Below are positions 1-13,782 of a stretch of DNA of 64,000 nt, piece after piece. This DNA is from Dermatophagoides farinae (Eukaryota > Arthropoda > Arachnida > Sarcoptiformes > Pyroglyphidae): NCBI RefSeq assembly GCF_024713945.1, contig NC_134678.1:4092001-4156000 (forward strand), written 5' to 3'. A model generated the notes under the pieces. The model saw only the letters and a list, made by a program, of their open reading frames with translations, ran no database searches and was not told the origin of the DNA. The stretch's first letter is position 1, and the number at the start of each line of letters is the position of its first letter. The translations under genes were made by a program, and so were the position numbers.

Positions 1-97
1 TATCTTATATAAACAGCGCGGTTACAATGCATATATTAATCTTTGTCAATGATAAATAATAAAAATAAATGTGTTTATTATTATTTATATGTGTTTA

Positions 98-1405
98 TTA
101 TTGAACAAATCGATAACTACGTTCAATTCGATGAAGCCGTTTGGCGATAGCTTTCATTCGAATCTGATCCTCTAGATGTTGTTCTTCCATCGAACGGACT
201 TTACGTTGTGGAGCGAATTTCCGGATAGCCAATTGCCAATCACCGGTAGCTTTGACTGCATGTAAGATTGCTGCCACTTGATTTAGGCATAGATTCTTAT
301 CTCCTTGTTTCCATAGAACATTCTCATCTAATGGCAAGCGATAGCATCGAATACCTTCCGATTGGGCTTTCACATGTGAAACTTGTCGATGAGAACTTCG
401 ATCATTATAACCACCTAGTATATAGATGTCATCGTGATCATATCGTTTAAGTGAAAGTTTAGCATGTGGACTTAGGTAGACCAATTTATTCTTAGGAAAT
501 AGATCCGGACGACTGAGATAACTTTCCAGGTGAAAGTAATGTTGTTTTAAATCGTCCATTCGTTTTATATGCCGCGATAATTCATACACAGTATGGTCGC
601 CAGCACGACAATTGGTGAAATGTACGTCATAGGATAATGATTCAGGATAATCACGATTGATACGATTCTCATAAAACATTATGGAAATCTGTTTGGCCAG
701 CAAGCCAATCTCTGACGGTTTCATGTATTGATCATAATCCAAATCGACAATCAATTTCTGTCCAAACAAGCACGTATGTCGTAAAAAGTGATTGTTACGA
801 TAATCACGTACAGCTTGTTTCGTTATGCGAGATAGTAAGGAATTGTGCCATAAACCATAAACTAGCTGGCCTTGTCTGTCGAATATTCCATGTTCCCAGT
901 CATCGTTATCACCATATTTTTCTCGTTTCTTTTCTTGAATTTCTTGCTTTTTGTAGAATTTTTTCTTGTATGAATTGAATTTATCACATTCACGAGTGTA
1001 GAAAAATTTGATCATCTTACGTAGTTCCTTCTCATCATGGTATGTGGTCAACAGTTTTTTCATATCGTTCATAGACAGAACCGATGGTACCTGTTGAGTC
1101 GTGTACTTTTCTAGCTCATAGATGTTCAGGATTTCTTCGATCTGAGTTTTACGTTCCGGATTGATTTTGAATAACATTTGAAATTGATCGACACTAACCA
1201 CTTTGAATTCTCGAGCATTCTCGTATAATTGCGATGTTAGATTCAATTTTTGATCCTTGTTACTTACAGCCAACAAATGTAGATCTCGATTGGTTCGAAA
1301 GATTAACGAGCCAAATGATTTTTTCCATGAATTCAAAAAAGAATTAATCATTTTTTTCATGAGTGTTGATTTTTTTTTAATTAAAATTCGACCAAAACAA
1401 TGCAT
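98..1405 (-). CDS. TRMT10C: TRMT10C/MRPP1-like mitochondrial tRNA methyltransferase (RNase P subunit 1)
   Basis: Single-exon gene of 435 residues, close to the usual length of mitochondrial RNase P protein 1. The family is a SPOUT methyltransferase that makes m1R9 in mitochondrial tRNAs and is a scaffold subunit of protein-only RNase P. The C-terminal half carries the family signature: a VYLSPHA stretch followed by DDIYILGGYNDRS near residues 310-340 (the knotted SAM-binding region), then the RLPLDE segment. The basic N-terminus, without acidic residues for about 40 positions, fits a mitochondrial presequence. The ATG at 1405-1403 is the first in frame; a second Met a few codons later (MKKMINS) is an alternative start. 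It is divergent from the CC2D2A gene with only about 160 bp between start codons, so the two probably share a promoter region. The TRMT10C-type assignment rests on sequence recognition; TRMT10A/B seem less likely because of length and presequence. Confidence 0.85.
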   Translation of the reverse strand: MHCFGRILIKKKSTLMKKMINSFLNSWKKSFGSLIFRTNRDLHLLAVSNKDQKLNLTSQLYENAREFKVVSVDQFQMLFKINPERKTQIEEILNIYELEKYTTQQVPSVLSMNDMKKLLTTYHDEKELRKMIKFFYTRECDKFNSYKKKFYKKQEIQEKKREKYGDNDDWEHGIFDRQGQLVYGLWHNSLLSRITKQAVRDYRNNHFLRHTCLFGQKLIVDLDYDQYMKPSEIGLLAKQISIMFYENRINRDYPESLSYDVHFTNCRAGDHTVYELSRHIKRMDDLKQHYFHLESYLSRPDLFPKNKLVYLSPHAKLSLKRYDHDDIYILGGYNDRSSHRQVSHVKAQSEGIRCYRLPLDENVLWKQGDKNLCLNQVAAILHAVKATGDWQLAIRKFAPQRKVRSMEEQHLEDQIRMKAIAKRLHRIERSYRFVQ

Positions 1406-1568
1406 GCTTTACATCTGTTGATACTCATGCCATCTATTGATGATTGAATAAAAAATTTGATAAAAGCTTTAAAAATTTTAAAAAATCTAGAATTTCACCA
1501 TGGAAACCATTATGTAATATAAAATAAATAATATATAATATTTATCATGATGATGAAATCCTATAAAA
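1406..1568. promoter_or_regulatory. Bidirectional intergenic promoter region, TRMT10C / CC2D2A
   Basis: A 163-bp AT-rich gap separates two divergent start codons. No canonical TATA box stands out in a clear position for either gene. Shared promoter function is inferred from geometry only. Confidence 0.4.
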
Positions 1569-4500
1569 ATGGACAAATCTTTTGAAGGTAATGTTTTTTA
1601 ATCGCAATTGTTTGATATATTGATTGATCTTTTCAAAAGTTCAAGGCAATCTGAATGGAAAATATCGCAAAGCTGTTCGCAGCAAAATTCTAAAACGAAT
1701 ATACGATAAGAATATTTTAGATCCTTTCGAAGATCCAGAAAACAATAGTAACGAGCCTAATCAAAATGATGCATCCTCATCATCACAACTTTTAATTCCA
1801 GATGATTCATCAATCGACCAAAAAATTAGACGTCGTTTGTCAAATGATTGGAGAAAAACATTGGAACGTGTTCTCAACTGCAGCGATGGTTATCTGGATA
1901 ACAAGCTCGAAATATCGCGTAAAGATGCCATTCAATTTTTTATCAACAATGTTTGGCAAGATGATTGTGAAGAAAGCGATGGTGGTGACGATGAATACCC
2001 AAATGAAACATCGAAAAATAGACGAAAAGGTAAAAATAACAAGAAACGCAGTAAACAAAGATCGACCCAATCTTCAGTCCATCGTGCCGTTCAATTTTAT
2101 GAAGACTCGGATCAAGTACCGGTGGTTCGTCGAGCTCGAATACCTTGGTCACATCATAATCAACAACACAAAAAAATTGATATCAATCATATTCTCACCG
2201 TCGAATTTGATGCAGCAATTACTGATGATGATGAAATTGATACCCTCCAGCATTTTATCGGCCGTCGAGCAGTATCCAGATTAATCAAAGAGCAGATTGA
2301 ATTTAATCAATTTTTTCGTATTCATATTATGGATAGTTTTCAGGAAAGATTCGTCTTTTATGAGCCAGGTGCATCAGCCTTTCAAGATCTAATGTTGAGC
2401 CGACACAATGATCTGGTACAGAAATCGAAATTGTTTCCCCTATTGGCAAGAAGTTTGATTTTCATTTTAAATGTTCCAGATAAAAGTGATCCTGAGCTAT
2501 GTTTAAACAATAAATCATTCATTTTGAGTATTGGCTCAATAAAATTAGATCTGTGGAAACATCCGACAATGAGTAATGTTGATAAAAATGTGAAAAAACT
2601 ACTGCTAGCTTTCAAAAAATACGAGAACTCCATTTCGTCCCACTCTAATCGAATGCTGGATACAATGGAGCAACAGATCGATTCTATTGCAAACAAATTA
2701 GAAAACTCTATGCCAAATGATAATAAAGAATTGATAGATGACGAAATCCGAATGGATCTGGATCTTCTTCAGCGTTTACTCGAAAAGCATGATAAATTGA
2801 TTGCTGATCGTCGACAATCATTAATCAATTTGATTCAACAGTGGAGTTTATTCCAGAATAATTTGGATCAATATCCTGATTCAGATGAATTGCATGAAAT
2901 CGATCTCCGTTTGGATGAAGTCGAAACAATCGATACGGAAAAGGAAAGCAAACAACTGAAAGAATTAGTTGCAAAACGAGAAAAAATTCATCGCTTGATT
3001 GTGGATGTAACCAAAGTCAACGATAGTCAGCTAAATAAGGAAAAAATTTTTCTATGTGATGGTCGACTCCCGGGTGAGCCAAAATTTCGGCCAATCGAGT
3101 TGATTTTGCCGCAGAAGTTTTCCTCATCTACATCTTCATCTTCATCATATTGTATTGAAATCATGTTGGGCAACAAGATTGTTGCTGCTTTCGAGAATCA
3201 TCATTTAAATTATCGAACGTTTCAAACATTTTGGGATCTTAATTATCGTTCGTTTCCTGTTCCTATTTGTCTGGATCCGGTATATCCAACATCATTAATT
3301 ATAACAGAAGGCGAAGAAGCTTTTATCGCAAACAAATTACCCAAAATCCGCATCAAAGAAAAAAATAATGTTGCCAAGACCATTAAATCAATTGCTGAGA
3401 TAAACATAAAAAGCTTGCCTTCTTCAAGAATAAATTCAAGACAACGATCTATACAAATTGAAGAAACATTTCAATGTTTATATGATGAAATTCCTAGTAA
3501 AAAAAAGTCTAAAAACTCTGTAGAAGGCAGCTTGGAATTTCGAATGTTCTGGTCTTCACTACCTGAATCAAATATTGATCTCGACCTATTTGTTATGTAT
3601 GATGTGGAAAAGCGTCAAATCAAACAAATGGCTGAGTTGAAACAAATTGAACAATGGCTTCATGACATTCGATATCAAGTGGATTTTTCGGACTCAACAA
3701 AAACCGAAGACCATGATGATCAACTCAATTATCATAGGCAAATTGAATTGATGCAATTATTGTTGCGACAAAAATATAATCTTGAGATAGCCGCATTGTA
3801 TGAGGAGAAAAAGCTACACTTGAATAAACTGACTTATCCTGATGTTTACGATAATCATCATCAATCCAGTGAGGATGGAAGTTTTTGTACGACGGAAAAA
3901 ATCGAACAAAACAAACGATTCCAGATGATGATCCAACGTCAACAAGGACAAGTTGATTATCGTTTTTTACCTTTGACAAACACAGACGTTTTATTTATCA
4001 ATGACCAGACGAACAATAAACTGGAAAAATCATCCACGAATAAACTTCTCGACTTTATTCGTCTATCTTCGAAACAACAATTCGATCGAATCTTGGGAGA
4101 GGATCAAAACGATGATTCTGTCGTCATTTTTCAAAAATTGTATTCAGCTATTGACGATCAATCTCAATTGAATTCGTGGTACAAAGCTGTAACAGGTGTT
4201 TTAACACAAATCTGGGAACATTCAATCAAATTGGATAATAAACAAACCGAACCAGAAATCATCTCTCTAAATGAAATCATCAAAGAGCAAACATTTGATA
4301 ACGTGAGGTAGATATTGTTTGCACGTGGTCATTTGTTCTATTATAATTAATCATATCTATTGTCTAGTGGAATAAATTTTTCCTGGCTTGATTGGTTATT
4401 CAAGTCACCTTCTGTTCATAACCGTAAATTGAATCCTTCACGACGAAATCGTCATAAAGAGGCATTGAATATTTCAGAAGCCATTGAAGGGGAAATACAA

Positions 4501-6690
4501 ATACATTTACTGCTCCAACATGCAGCGAACGTACCTTTAAAGATTAATAGGCGAGAAAAAAGTTCAGATCTGCTATCTCAATCTTGTAGTTTTGTTGAGA
4601 TCAAAATTGATCATAATCAGCAAACAATGTCGACATCATTTTCCGATGGATCCAAGCCGAGTTGGAATGAAAGTTTCAAATTCAAGACTAAGTATATAGT
4701 GTTTGTTTTTTCGTAATTTTTAATATTTTTTTTTTGTTAACAGATTGATTCCTACGAACCATATTAATCTAAATTTGTTTTCCGTGAAAAAACATATTGA
4801 TGATTCAGATCCAATTAAGTTTGATATGTCCAATGATGAAAATTCAAAATTGGAACGATGTTGGTTGGGACAATTGCAGTTACCACTCTATGTTCTCATG
4901 TTCGTGCCGAAATTAGAGGGGTCATTCCGGCTTTTATCGCCCTATTTTCTTCCAATATATACACGTAGTCGCAAATTTGATAATTTATTGAACCTAAACC
5001 CGTCGCACCGACGTCCTCTCACAGATGATGATGATGATAATGATGACGATGATAATGATGAAAATTCGGAAAAATTATCTTCAATAGGTTCATTGTCTGA
5101 TATTTCCTTTTCATTATTCATCACAATGGATCCTCATATTGATTGGAATTCACCTTTGAATATTAATTATCAATCAATCGAATCAACGGAATTACTTGAT
5201 TATTGTAAAAAATGGTTACAATCGTTGTATCAACGATTTCCACGGCGAAGATTCATCTGTGTGGTCGATAATCTTGAACATCGTTCAGTATTAGCAACAC
5301 GTTTCCTGGCACCTTTAAAACCACCAACATTCGATGAATTATCTCCTATTCAATTTGAGTTGAAGAATGAAAAAAAGAAAGCTAAACTAAGCAAATTAGC
5401 ATACAAGGATCACTTATATATCTTATTGATCATCCGTTATGTATCATTGATTTCATCATTATTGGAATCAAACCAACATATCATGAATTTATCAGCAAAC
5501 CGGCGATTTTTTGACCGATGGTCCAAGTCAAACATCTGGATGGATGCTTATCAGTTTCTGACAATACGAATCGGATGTCAAGCAGAGCATGCCATCTTGC
5601 TTGCATGTTTTCTTCAATACATGAACAAAAAAGCTTACATAGCTATTGGAACAGGATTATTAGACGGACCTACTGCTTATGTGATCATTTATCCTGAATC
5701 CATTGATACCGAAACAAATATCAATTCTACTATTGAAGGTTATGATGCAAAGAAAAAAGATGTGAAAAATAAATGGATTCTAATTGATGCAAAACGTGGA
5801 CGGCAATTTTTCGTGCAAGATTATCATTGTACAATGATTTCGATTGATTCGATCATAACGCCTGACAATGTAAGTGAAAATGATCTCCAAATCGGCTTTG
5901 ATGACATTATGTCTTTTGCTTCTTTTCAGATTTATGCAAACGTACAGAAGAGCACACATCCTAATTCAATTAGCTACGATCTTCATCGAACTAATCGCTG
6001 GCAACCATTATTTAACCCTCGAAATCAATCGGCGTCAGTTCAAAATTTAGACATCTCCATACAACCACAAACAATCAATTATGGTTCAATCCGTAGTGAT
6101 TGGGCAAAATTGTTTGAAATAAAAGTAGAAACGTACCTTCGTGAGCAATTTATGTCCTGGCGAAGACATCAAACCGGATCGTATACACAGTTTAATCGTT
6201 TTTGTATGCAGATAATTAAACAATTATTGCCTGAACTAGAACGGCATACGGTGCTCATTGATGGAAATCGGTCTTATTCAAGCAAACTAGCCGAACTAGA
6301 AGATCTAATACAACGAAATCTAAAACAAATCTTGGACGTGTATGAGGTTCGTGTCTCAAATCATTATTACTTTCACCATCAATAGATTTCGGATATTTTT
6401 ATCCAAATATTATTCGTTCTTGTTCATTTACTGTCTTGGAAAATTTCTATTTCCTCACTTTTTATTTATAGATGATAAGCTATCCATTGAATATTGTTGG
6501 TCATTCAGCAGCAGACTTGGATCAATTATCTCGATTGATTTATGCCACCAACCTACACTTGACACATTTTGGTCATCCGAATCAAGTGGAATATGTCATA
6601 TCCTGTTACGTTCATCCTTATCCTTCTGATCTTTTTTCCTTGTGGATTTTTTTGGCCGCACTAACAACTAAATCGATTGCCTCTACTTGA
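1569..6690 (+). CDS. CC2D2A: CC2D2A-like ciliary transition-zone protein
   Basis: Five exons: 1569-1587, 1640-4307, 4368-4691, 4744-6346 and 6472-6690. All introns are GT-AG (52, 60, 52 and 125 nt) and phases are consistent. The first exon (MDKSFE plus one base) starts at the ATG at 1569 and joins in phase with the long exon. The product is about 1,620 residues, very near vertebrate CC2D2A. Visible parts are a charged, coiled-coil-rich N-terminal half, a C2-like region around exons 3-4, an Asp-rich loop, a degenerate transglutaminase-like region (near 5540-5700), and the diagnostic C-terminus with a HPYPSDLFSLWIF block. CC2D2A belongs to the MKS/B9 module of the ciliary transition zone. In a mite the expected sites are sensory neurons. 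The gene appears intact. Confidence 0.88.
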
Positions 6691-6866
6691 GAAATTTATT
6701 TATCAAGTGTTTTTATTCAATACATTAGTTAGAAAAATTATTTTGGATAATTCCGAGTGTATTTTATAAAAATGGATAATACTAAAGAGAAAAAAACCTA
6801 GATAATAAAAAATAATGATCACGATGGAATGATGTTCGATTTGATGCGGACAATACTGTTGTTCGG

Positions 6867-7949
6867 TCAGACGCCTGTTTCCAATCCAAATAATTGTTTT
6901 AAAAGTTCATATGTACAGAACGACATGGCCACCATTGGAACGGCGCGAATATAGTTGACACTCATACCACGATATAGGCCACGTATAACACCATGTGATC
7001 GATATGTCAAAATAAGTGTTTGAACAAAACTTTCTGAATAAATGGCCGTTTCTCGGCTAGTCATGGCCAATTGCATTCGTCGTCTGGCTACATCCAATGG
7101 ATATATGGCCGTTTGACCAATGGCTCCGGCTATACCACCACAAAGAAATTTTGAAGGAATATTTAGCACTAGTTTGTCGTTGGGCGCTCGATAACAGGTC
7201 CATGTAGGTGCATAATTGACGCACCAATATTTCAAACGTTCGAACATATAGAAATTACATCCACCATATGGAATCATGGCCAACACTGTCGGCGTGATTC
7301 CTCGATAAAGACCCGTTATGCCACCTTCGTTACGAAACACTGATACTAATGTTCCCAAAATGGTTGTTGGTGCACCGGCTGTTTTGATGGAAATCAATGG
7401 ATTTCGTTTAGTATTGACGACCGTTGCTAAACGAGCACGAACCAAATCCAATGGGTATGTCATTAGAACGGATGTTACACCAGCCATCGAGCCAGCAATG
7501 AATTTCAATTCATGATTTACATTCAAACGATGATTATTTGGTATATTGGCTCTGAAAGAATTCCGTTCATCATCAACGAACATTTGAGATAGTACACGTT
7601 TGTAGGCTTCAAACGACATGAATTGTACAGCCGCATATGGGAATATTCTGACCATTTGAGCGCCATTCCCTGTCATGATTTAGTTTTCACATGATTATTG
7701 GGTTAATAAAAATACTTTTTACATTATACCTTTATAGAGACTGAGAAAACTTTCTTTCTGAACAATTTCAACCAATCCGGACAAAACACCATGATTTCTG
7801 TAGTGGCTATTATGAACTTGAAGCAAGATTTTGATTCTATCCAATGGTGCAACAGTCGTTTTCGAAGTCATACCAGCTAGACCACCAGCTAAAAAGGATT
7901 TGGCAAAAAATCGCCAATCTTGTTGCTGTTTGGCTGACACAGTTTCCAT
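6867..7949 (-). CDS. SLC25A16: SLC25A16-like mitochondrial carrier
   Basis: Two exons on the minus strand, 7949-7730 and 7669-6867, with a 60-nt intron (phase 1) that joins YKG to NGAQMVRIFPY. The product is 340 residues with the three-fold mitochondrial-carrier repeat. The signatures PLDRIK, YPLDLVRARL and YPLDVARRR mark the first helix of each repeat, and matching glycine-rich even helices follow (YKG, YRG, YRG). Six membrane helices are expected in the inner mitochondrial membrane. The SKTTVAPLDR start and the IFPYAAVQFMSFE block resemble SLC25A16 (Graves disease carrier), a family linked to CoA or CoA-precursor transport; SLC25A42 is the nearest alternative. It is convergent with CC2D2A, about 175 bp apart. 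Confidence 0.82.
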
Positions 7950-8392
7950 TGTAATTCAAAATTAAAAAATGGAAATACAATCAATAATTGAAATGTCCGA
8001 TGGAAATGGTCATCATTATCACAACCATCTTGACGACACAGACAGTGAGAAGAACGTTAAAAACATATTTGAAAAGCATACACATATAAACTAATTCAAT
8101 GGACTATAGAAACAAAAACTTGCGAAAAAAATCAATGTTTCAAATTGATGTTTTTTTGTTGTCCAGTCCACTTGTTAAAAAGAGAAGATATTTTCCCTTT
8201 GAGCACTAATAAAATGATGATTTTTTGAAATAATAATAACTACTATATCACAATGTTTTAGTCAACAGATGATTTTATTTGGAATGGCATTCACAAGTGT
8301 AACCGAAGAAAAATCCACTGATACTGCTGACGAAATAGTATTTACTTAGTTTTTTTTGCTTTGTTAGTCAGTATGGATAGTCGTAGTGGTAG

Positions 8393-8554
8393 CTAGAAAA
8401 TTATGTTTATTTTTTCTTTTAATGTATCGCTAATGTGTTCACTGAAGCTTTTTATCGCCATTCTGGCTGCCGGCCATTGATTAATGCAATACAAACGTAT
8501 GTATGGTTTCTGAGTAAGAGTAATAGCAATACAAACGATGGTGACGGCCACCAT
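8393..8554 (-). CDS. Doubtful small ORF with signal-peptide-like start
   Basis: A 53-codon ORF begins at an ATG at 8554-8552 in good initiation context (aaaATGG). The first 15 or so residues (MVAVTIVCIAITLTQ) look like a signal peptide, and the rest could form an amphipathic helix. An AATAAA lies on the same strand at 8279-8274, about 115 nt after the stop. No homolog is recognised and the ORF is short, so chance is a serious possibility. A good TATA sequence at 8616-8626 reads better on the opposite strand and does not support it. Confidence 0.18.
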   Translation of the reverse strand: MVAVTIVCIAITLTQKPYIRLYCINQWPAARMAIKSFSEHISDTLKEKINIIF

Positions 8555-11500
8555 TTTCAAAAAGTTATCATCCACATCATCATGGTTATATAACTTGTTG
8601 GTTTGTATTTTGAAATATATAAATAGACCTGAACATCATCTGACCAATGATTTTTTAGAGTCTAGACGAAAAAACGGCATACCACTTGTTCAAATGTTGA
8701 TTCGTTCTATTTATCCGATTGCCTAGCGTTTGATTTCTATTGATATGATGATGATCAATCTGCTTATCGATGAATTAAACAAGAACATTAGGAAAACATT
8801 AAATGGATGGATGCGACTGTAGATCATACCTACCCGACCTTACCTCTCCAAGTTAATAATAAATGAGGAAAATTTGTATGTAATAAAAAACTAACAAACT
8901 GACAAAAATTAACTTGTCGATGGTGATGTGTAAAATAAAGAAACTTGTTTCAAATTCAAGCTATTGCAAAACATTGATACACGAATCAACAATAATCATC
9001 AATCTAACATTTAAATACATTTGATCATCAACTGAATTGTTGAATCTTTGTTATTGTCTCAAAGATATTGTGTGTATGTTCAAATTACTCCTCAATGATA
9101 TTGTTGTTCTGTCTATCATGCATGAAAAGTTCGAAATTCTATTCAATTTCTCAAAAATTTAGTTATAGGATAGTTAACCAAGTGAAACCGAAAAATACTT
9201 TATCGAACTTTTGATATTTGTTTCCGACTTGATAACTTTAATTTCTCTCCATAATGAATCACTCATTATGCACCAATAATCATATCAAAACAATACAATG
9301 TGGTTGACTTTAATTGACTGACAAAAACACTTTTCGACACTTTTTGACTTTCTATTCCTAAACAGCACTCAAAAAGTTTTTTTGTGTTTGAGAAATTTCT
9401 TTACTTTTGCCGCTATTTTTTGAACTTTATTTGGATGAGCGGCTAACCATTCTATAATCATGCCAAGTTTTTACAATGCAAGTATCCTCATTATATTAAA
9501 AATTTTTTTTTTTTAAAAAACCTTTTTGAAAAATATATTCGTATAATAAAATAAGATTTTTATTATATTATTATTATGATAAATTGACGATTTTTGCTCT
9601 TCATAAGGATTCTTTTTCGCTTTGCATTCCATAATTGCCAAACTGACCATTCTTTGAAATAACTGATCAATCGCATAAAAAACTGATCAATATTGACTTA
9701 TTCCATATATCTCATTCAATTTCCGTTATCTTATCATGTCAATAGTTAGTGAATGATAAACATATTTCGTAGCTAATGGCTAACCAGTTCAGGTTCAGTT
9801 GCAGTTTTCGGTTCAACTTGATGATTTTTTCGATAATTTTTTACAAGCTTGTGATCATAATTATTCAATAATGGGAATTACGTACGAAACTCACGAATTG
9901 AAGCGAATAGCTCAGTGCATTTCCCACAATCAAAAAAACAACTTCTCTAACCGGTATATTATCCACACTACACTCATATTTTTTGAACTTGAAAGAAATG
10001 ACCTTGTATATAATGATCAAGTTTGATTAGCCAAATGTTGAATCTAACGGTATCCAGCCAGGCCATAAACATATAAAAAAAATTCGAGATCGATGAATCT
10101 TGATCATTTAGCTATCCGTTTACTGTAGGTCAGAAAACGATTCCTATCCGTTAGAATTTTTGGTATTGATTATGAACCAATTTCATTCTTCATTCAACAA
10201 GTTAAAATCTTACCGATTATTATTATGATGATGATGATAATATGCTAGTGTTACCTGTTACATCGGACAATTGGCTTTTCAGTCTGATTGCTGTCTTTTT
10301 TTCTGTTAAAATACTCCCTCCACATAAATGCATCAATGCTTGGATATATGATAACTGTCTGTTTGGGCTGTTTTCTATTTATGATCACCATTATTATTAT
10401 TATTAATCAACATGAAATGACTGAATGATAGACGACATCATCATAATTGTTGTTTGCGTTTATTTATATATGAAGTAAACACGCATTGTAATCAAATTGA
10501 AACAAAAATTATCATTAAATTGCATTGATGAATCTACAGATTTGCAGAAAATGATTAATTCGTGTTTTTTTTTATTAATAATAAATCGATGAACTCGAAG
10601 CTCCACTATTATTGCCATCACTAATTTTTTGTTTATCTGGAATCTGCTTCTGTGGATAAAATTCCGAGCCAAATAGCAATAAAACAAAACTCTTTCACCC
10701 AGTAATTGTGCATTGACACTAAATCAAACCGTTTGTTGAAATTATTTCAACGTTGGCGGTGTGAAAAATGATCAAAAAATTACCATTTACCAAGCAACGA
10801 TAACAATTTATAAGCAATCATCTACTTTGTTTTTTTTCTAGAAATCAAGAAAACCAATTTTTCGCTTTTTAGTTTGGTACTCGACCGATTTTTATGAATT
10901 TATTTTGTTCATTTGAAATTTCCTATCAATTTTTAAGGTATGTTATTTTTTTCTGGCATCAGGCCACATTTTTTAAACATTGACGAAAATAAATATCCTG
11001 TGTAGCGAATAGCAGTATACGGTTGTTCAGTTATTTATTTATTTATTTATTTTTTTTTTTTTTTTTGTTGTAGAATCTTGAAAAAGAATATTTTTTTTTG
11101 TTCATCACATTTATAAATACAGGCACAAAACAAATATTTCAAAATCAAGCTTTTTTGTCTAGCTCTTTGCATCATATTAATGAAATTCTGACAAAAAAAA
11201 ATTATTTCAGCCTAACCATGACCTGTTGTTAAGATTTGACTCAAATATCATCAAAAATAAAAAAAAACGATAAATGATGATCAGTCTGTATGATGATGGT
11301 AATGTTTACATACGGGTGAGGCAATTTTATAATGTGTGAAATGAGAAAAAAAACAATTTTTAAAATCGACATCGAATTGAAAACTAGAGTATCATCCGAT
11401 TTAGTAACTTTGCTTGCCTCTATGTCCTTGCCTGTGTGTGTGTATGTGTGTAATATGCTATTTGTGTGTAGCGTTCATTGCAACTTGTTTACTTTCGAAA

Positions 11501-11857
11501 AAAAAATCAAAATGCTATAATCAGCAGCAGTAGCAGCAGATTAACAAAATTTGAATGAGAAAATATTTTTTCATTAATAGATGATGAATGTTGATTTGTG
11601 TGATTAATAAAAAAAAAGACCAGAAAAATAACATAAGCTGCAACAATTTTACCATTTTTTTCTTTCACAAAATCAAAAACTGAATCATTTAAAATATGTA
11701 TCAAGGTAAGTAAAATGTGCTTTTTTATTCATATATATCATTTATTAGTGTTGAAATATTTACATACGGCTAGTTTTTTTTTGTTATCAATCAAATCCAA
11801 ATTAATGATTTGTCATTAGAAATACACAATTCTCGTTAAGATGAGATGACATTATGC

Positions 11858-11875
11858 CATCATCATCATCATCAT
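11858..11875. repeat. (CAT)6 microsatellite
   Basis: Six perfect CAT units in non-coding DNA. Confidence 0.9.
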
Positions 11876-13768
11876 ACAGCCATTACATTACCTAGCTATA
11901 TGATTGATCCATTATTTTGATTGATTTCTGTTTAAATGATAATTGGTATTTCAATAAGTGTCTAATAGAGAATTTTTTCCGTCATTGATCGATTAGCGAT
12001 AAAAAGTTGAAATATCGAAAGCATATATTTCTGGTAAGGAAATTTTAATTTCAAAATCAATAAGACAAGATCTATATTATTCTGATATATTTTTACTAAA
12101 CGGTTTCGAAATTTTTCCATAAAACATCCAATAATTCACTTCATTTAATTTGGTCAATATTCTTCAATCCATGTATTTCAGGAAAATTGGGCGAGACTCA
12201 TTTTTACAGATATTATATTTTGTTTATTCTGTTTTAATATATCTGTGTTGGTGGTGTTTAGTTATATATATGAAAAATAACATTTCAATTAACACATTTG
12301 ATTATTGAATGAAAATCTGCTTATTTTGAATGTTGAAAAATGATGAATAAATGCAATGAATTTTCTAAAACTTTTCAATACTATATATAGTATAACAAGT
12401 CAGAGCCGCTGGGCTTTTATCATCTGGCAAAATACAACATTTATTCCAATTTTGGATTGTGTCAAATGAATTATTATTTGATATTAAATCGATCGATCGA
12501 TAATAGCAAATATATTTTCATGGAATTGTTGGGAGAATAACGCCCTTCTTGTAGTTCTTACCGTTTCTTACTATACAGAAGTACAAATAATTCAACAAGA
12601 CTACAATATGTACAAAATGATGATCAGATATGAAGTTGTGAGTCTAAAGAATGGAACAAATATAATAAAAAAAAATTAAATTGTTGTTGTTTGGGATGAG
12701 AAGAAAAAAAAATTGAACGAATGACATTCATCATAATGATGACGATGATAATGTGGAACCACCCATCCGTTCGTTTGCTATTCACCATCATCATCGCTAT
12801 CGTTACCAAAATCGTTTATTTGTTTCAACGTCATCCAAATCCATCTCATTTTTTTTTCTTTGCTTTCTTGATCATCATAATGATGATCATGGTGTGGTAT
12901 ATATAGCGTAAATACATCATAATTGATGATGATCATAATGTAATGATAATAACAATAACAATAATAAACCTATGGCCTTGTATGCATTGTAGTGTGTTAC
13001 TGTCTATATTTGATTTAGTAATGGTAACTTGAAAAAATAACAAAATTGCTACAAGCTGTTTTCTTTTGCTTTGCTGGTGATGATGATGGCGGCGACATGG
13101 TCAGGCATGTATAAATGTATGCATATTTTTGATTGAAAAAAACTCACATTGTAACCACACGCCGATCATTCAAACGTACCGATCGATCTACAGCGTCCAA
13201 CCCATTTTGGACAGCAGGAAAACGAGCAAGTTTATCTCTGCCAGTATGTGTATATGTGTCTAAACTTTTTTTTGTTCTGTTCGTAAAGCTCCCAGGCACA
13301 CTCGTACACAAAAAAAACAAATTAATTGTGTGCCCATTTGGAACACAAACTATCCATTTGGGTGTTTAATCGATAATGCTTCCATAGACAGTGTTTGTGT
13401 TTGGGTAAATTTTATATGGTTTGGTGCTTGCACAACGATTCGGCGTGATATATTATTTTAAGCATTGAATATATTTGGTTCATCGAATCTGGCATCAAGT
13501 GAATTCCACTACTTTCTTGTTTTTCATATTCAACATACAAGAACCGGCAACTCTATACAACACTCTATTGTCTACTAATCGTGAATAGATCCATGATGGG
13601 ATTAGCTGCTGCTGTATTATAAACACCGGCATCTTTCTCCGTCTACACATATATCTATAGTTCACAATTTGGCTATAGCGGCGTTTTATCTTTTTTTCTG
13701 GTTTGTTGAGATGTGGATAAATTCTTCCATCTCTCCTATTTCAGCATCTCTCCTTTGGTGTGCGTATT

Positions 13769-13782
13769 GTGTGTGTGTGTGT
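13769..13782. repeat. (GT)7 microsatellite
   Basis: Perfect GT dinucleotide run upstream of the serine palmitoyltransferase gene. Confidence 0.85.

Noticed and set aside
4303-4311. Early stop in the CC2D2A exon at about 4309
   Set aside because: It lies inside an intron: donor at 4308 and acceptor at 4367 restore the frame exactly.
8538-8726. 62-codon plus-strand ORF
   Set aside because: Overlaps the opposite-strand small ORF, has no family resemblance and no splice context.
9799-13369. Several ORFs of 60-87 codons in the gene desert
   Set aside because: Low-complexity or random-looking translations, no phase-compatible partners and no known motif.
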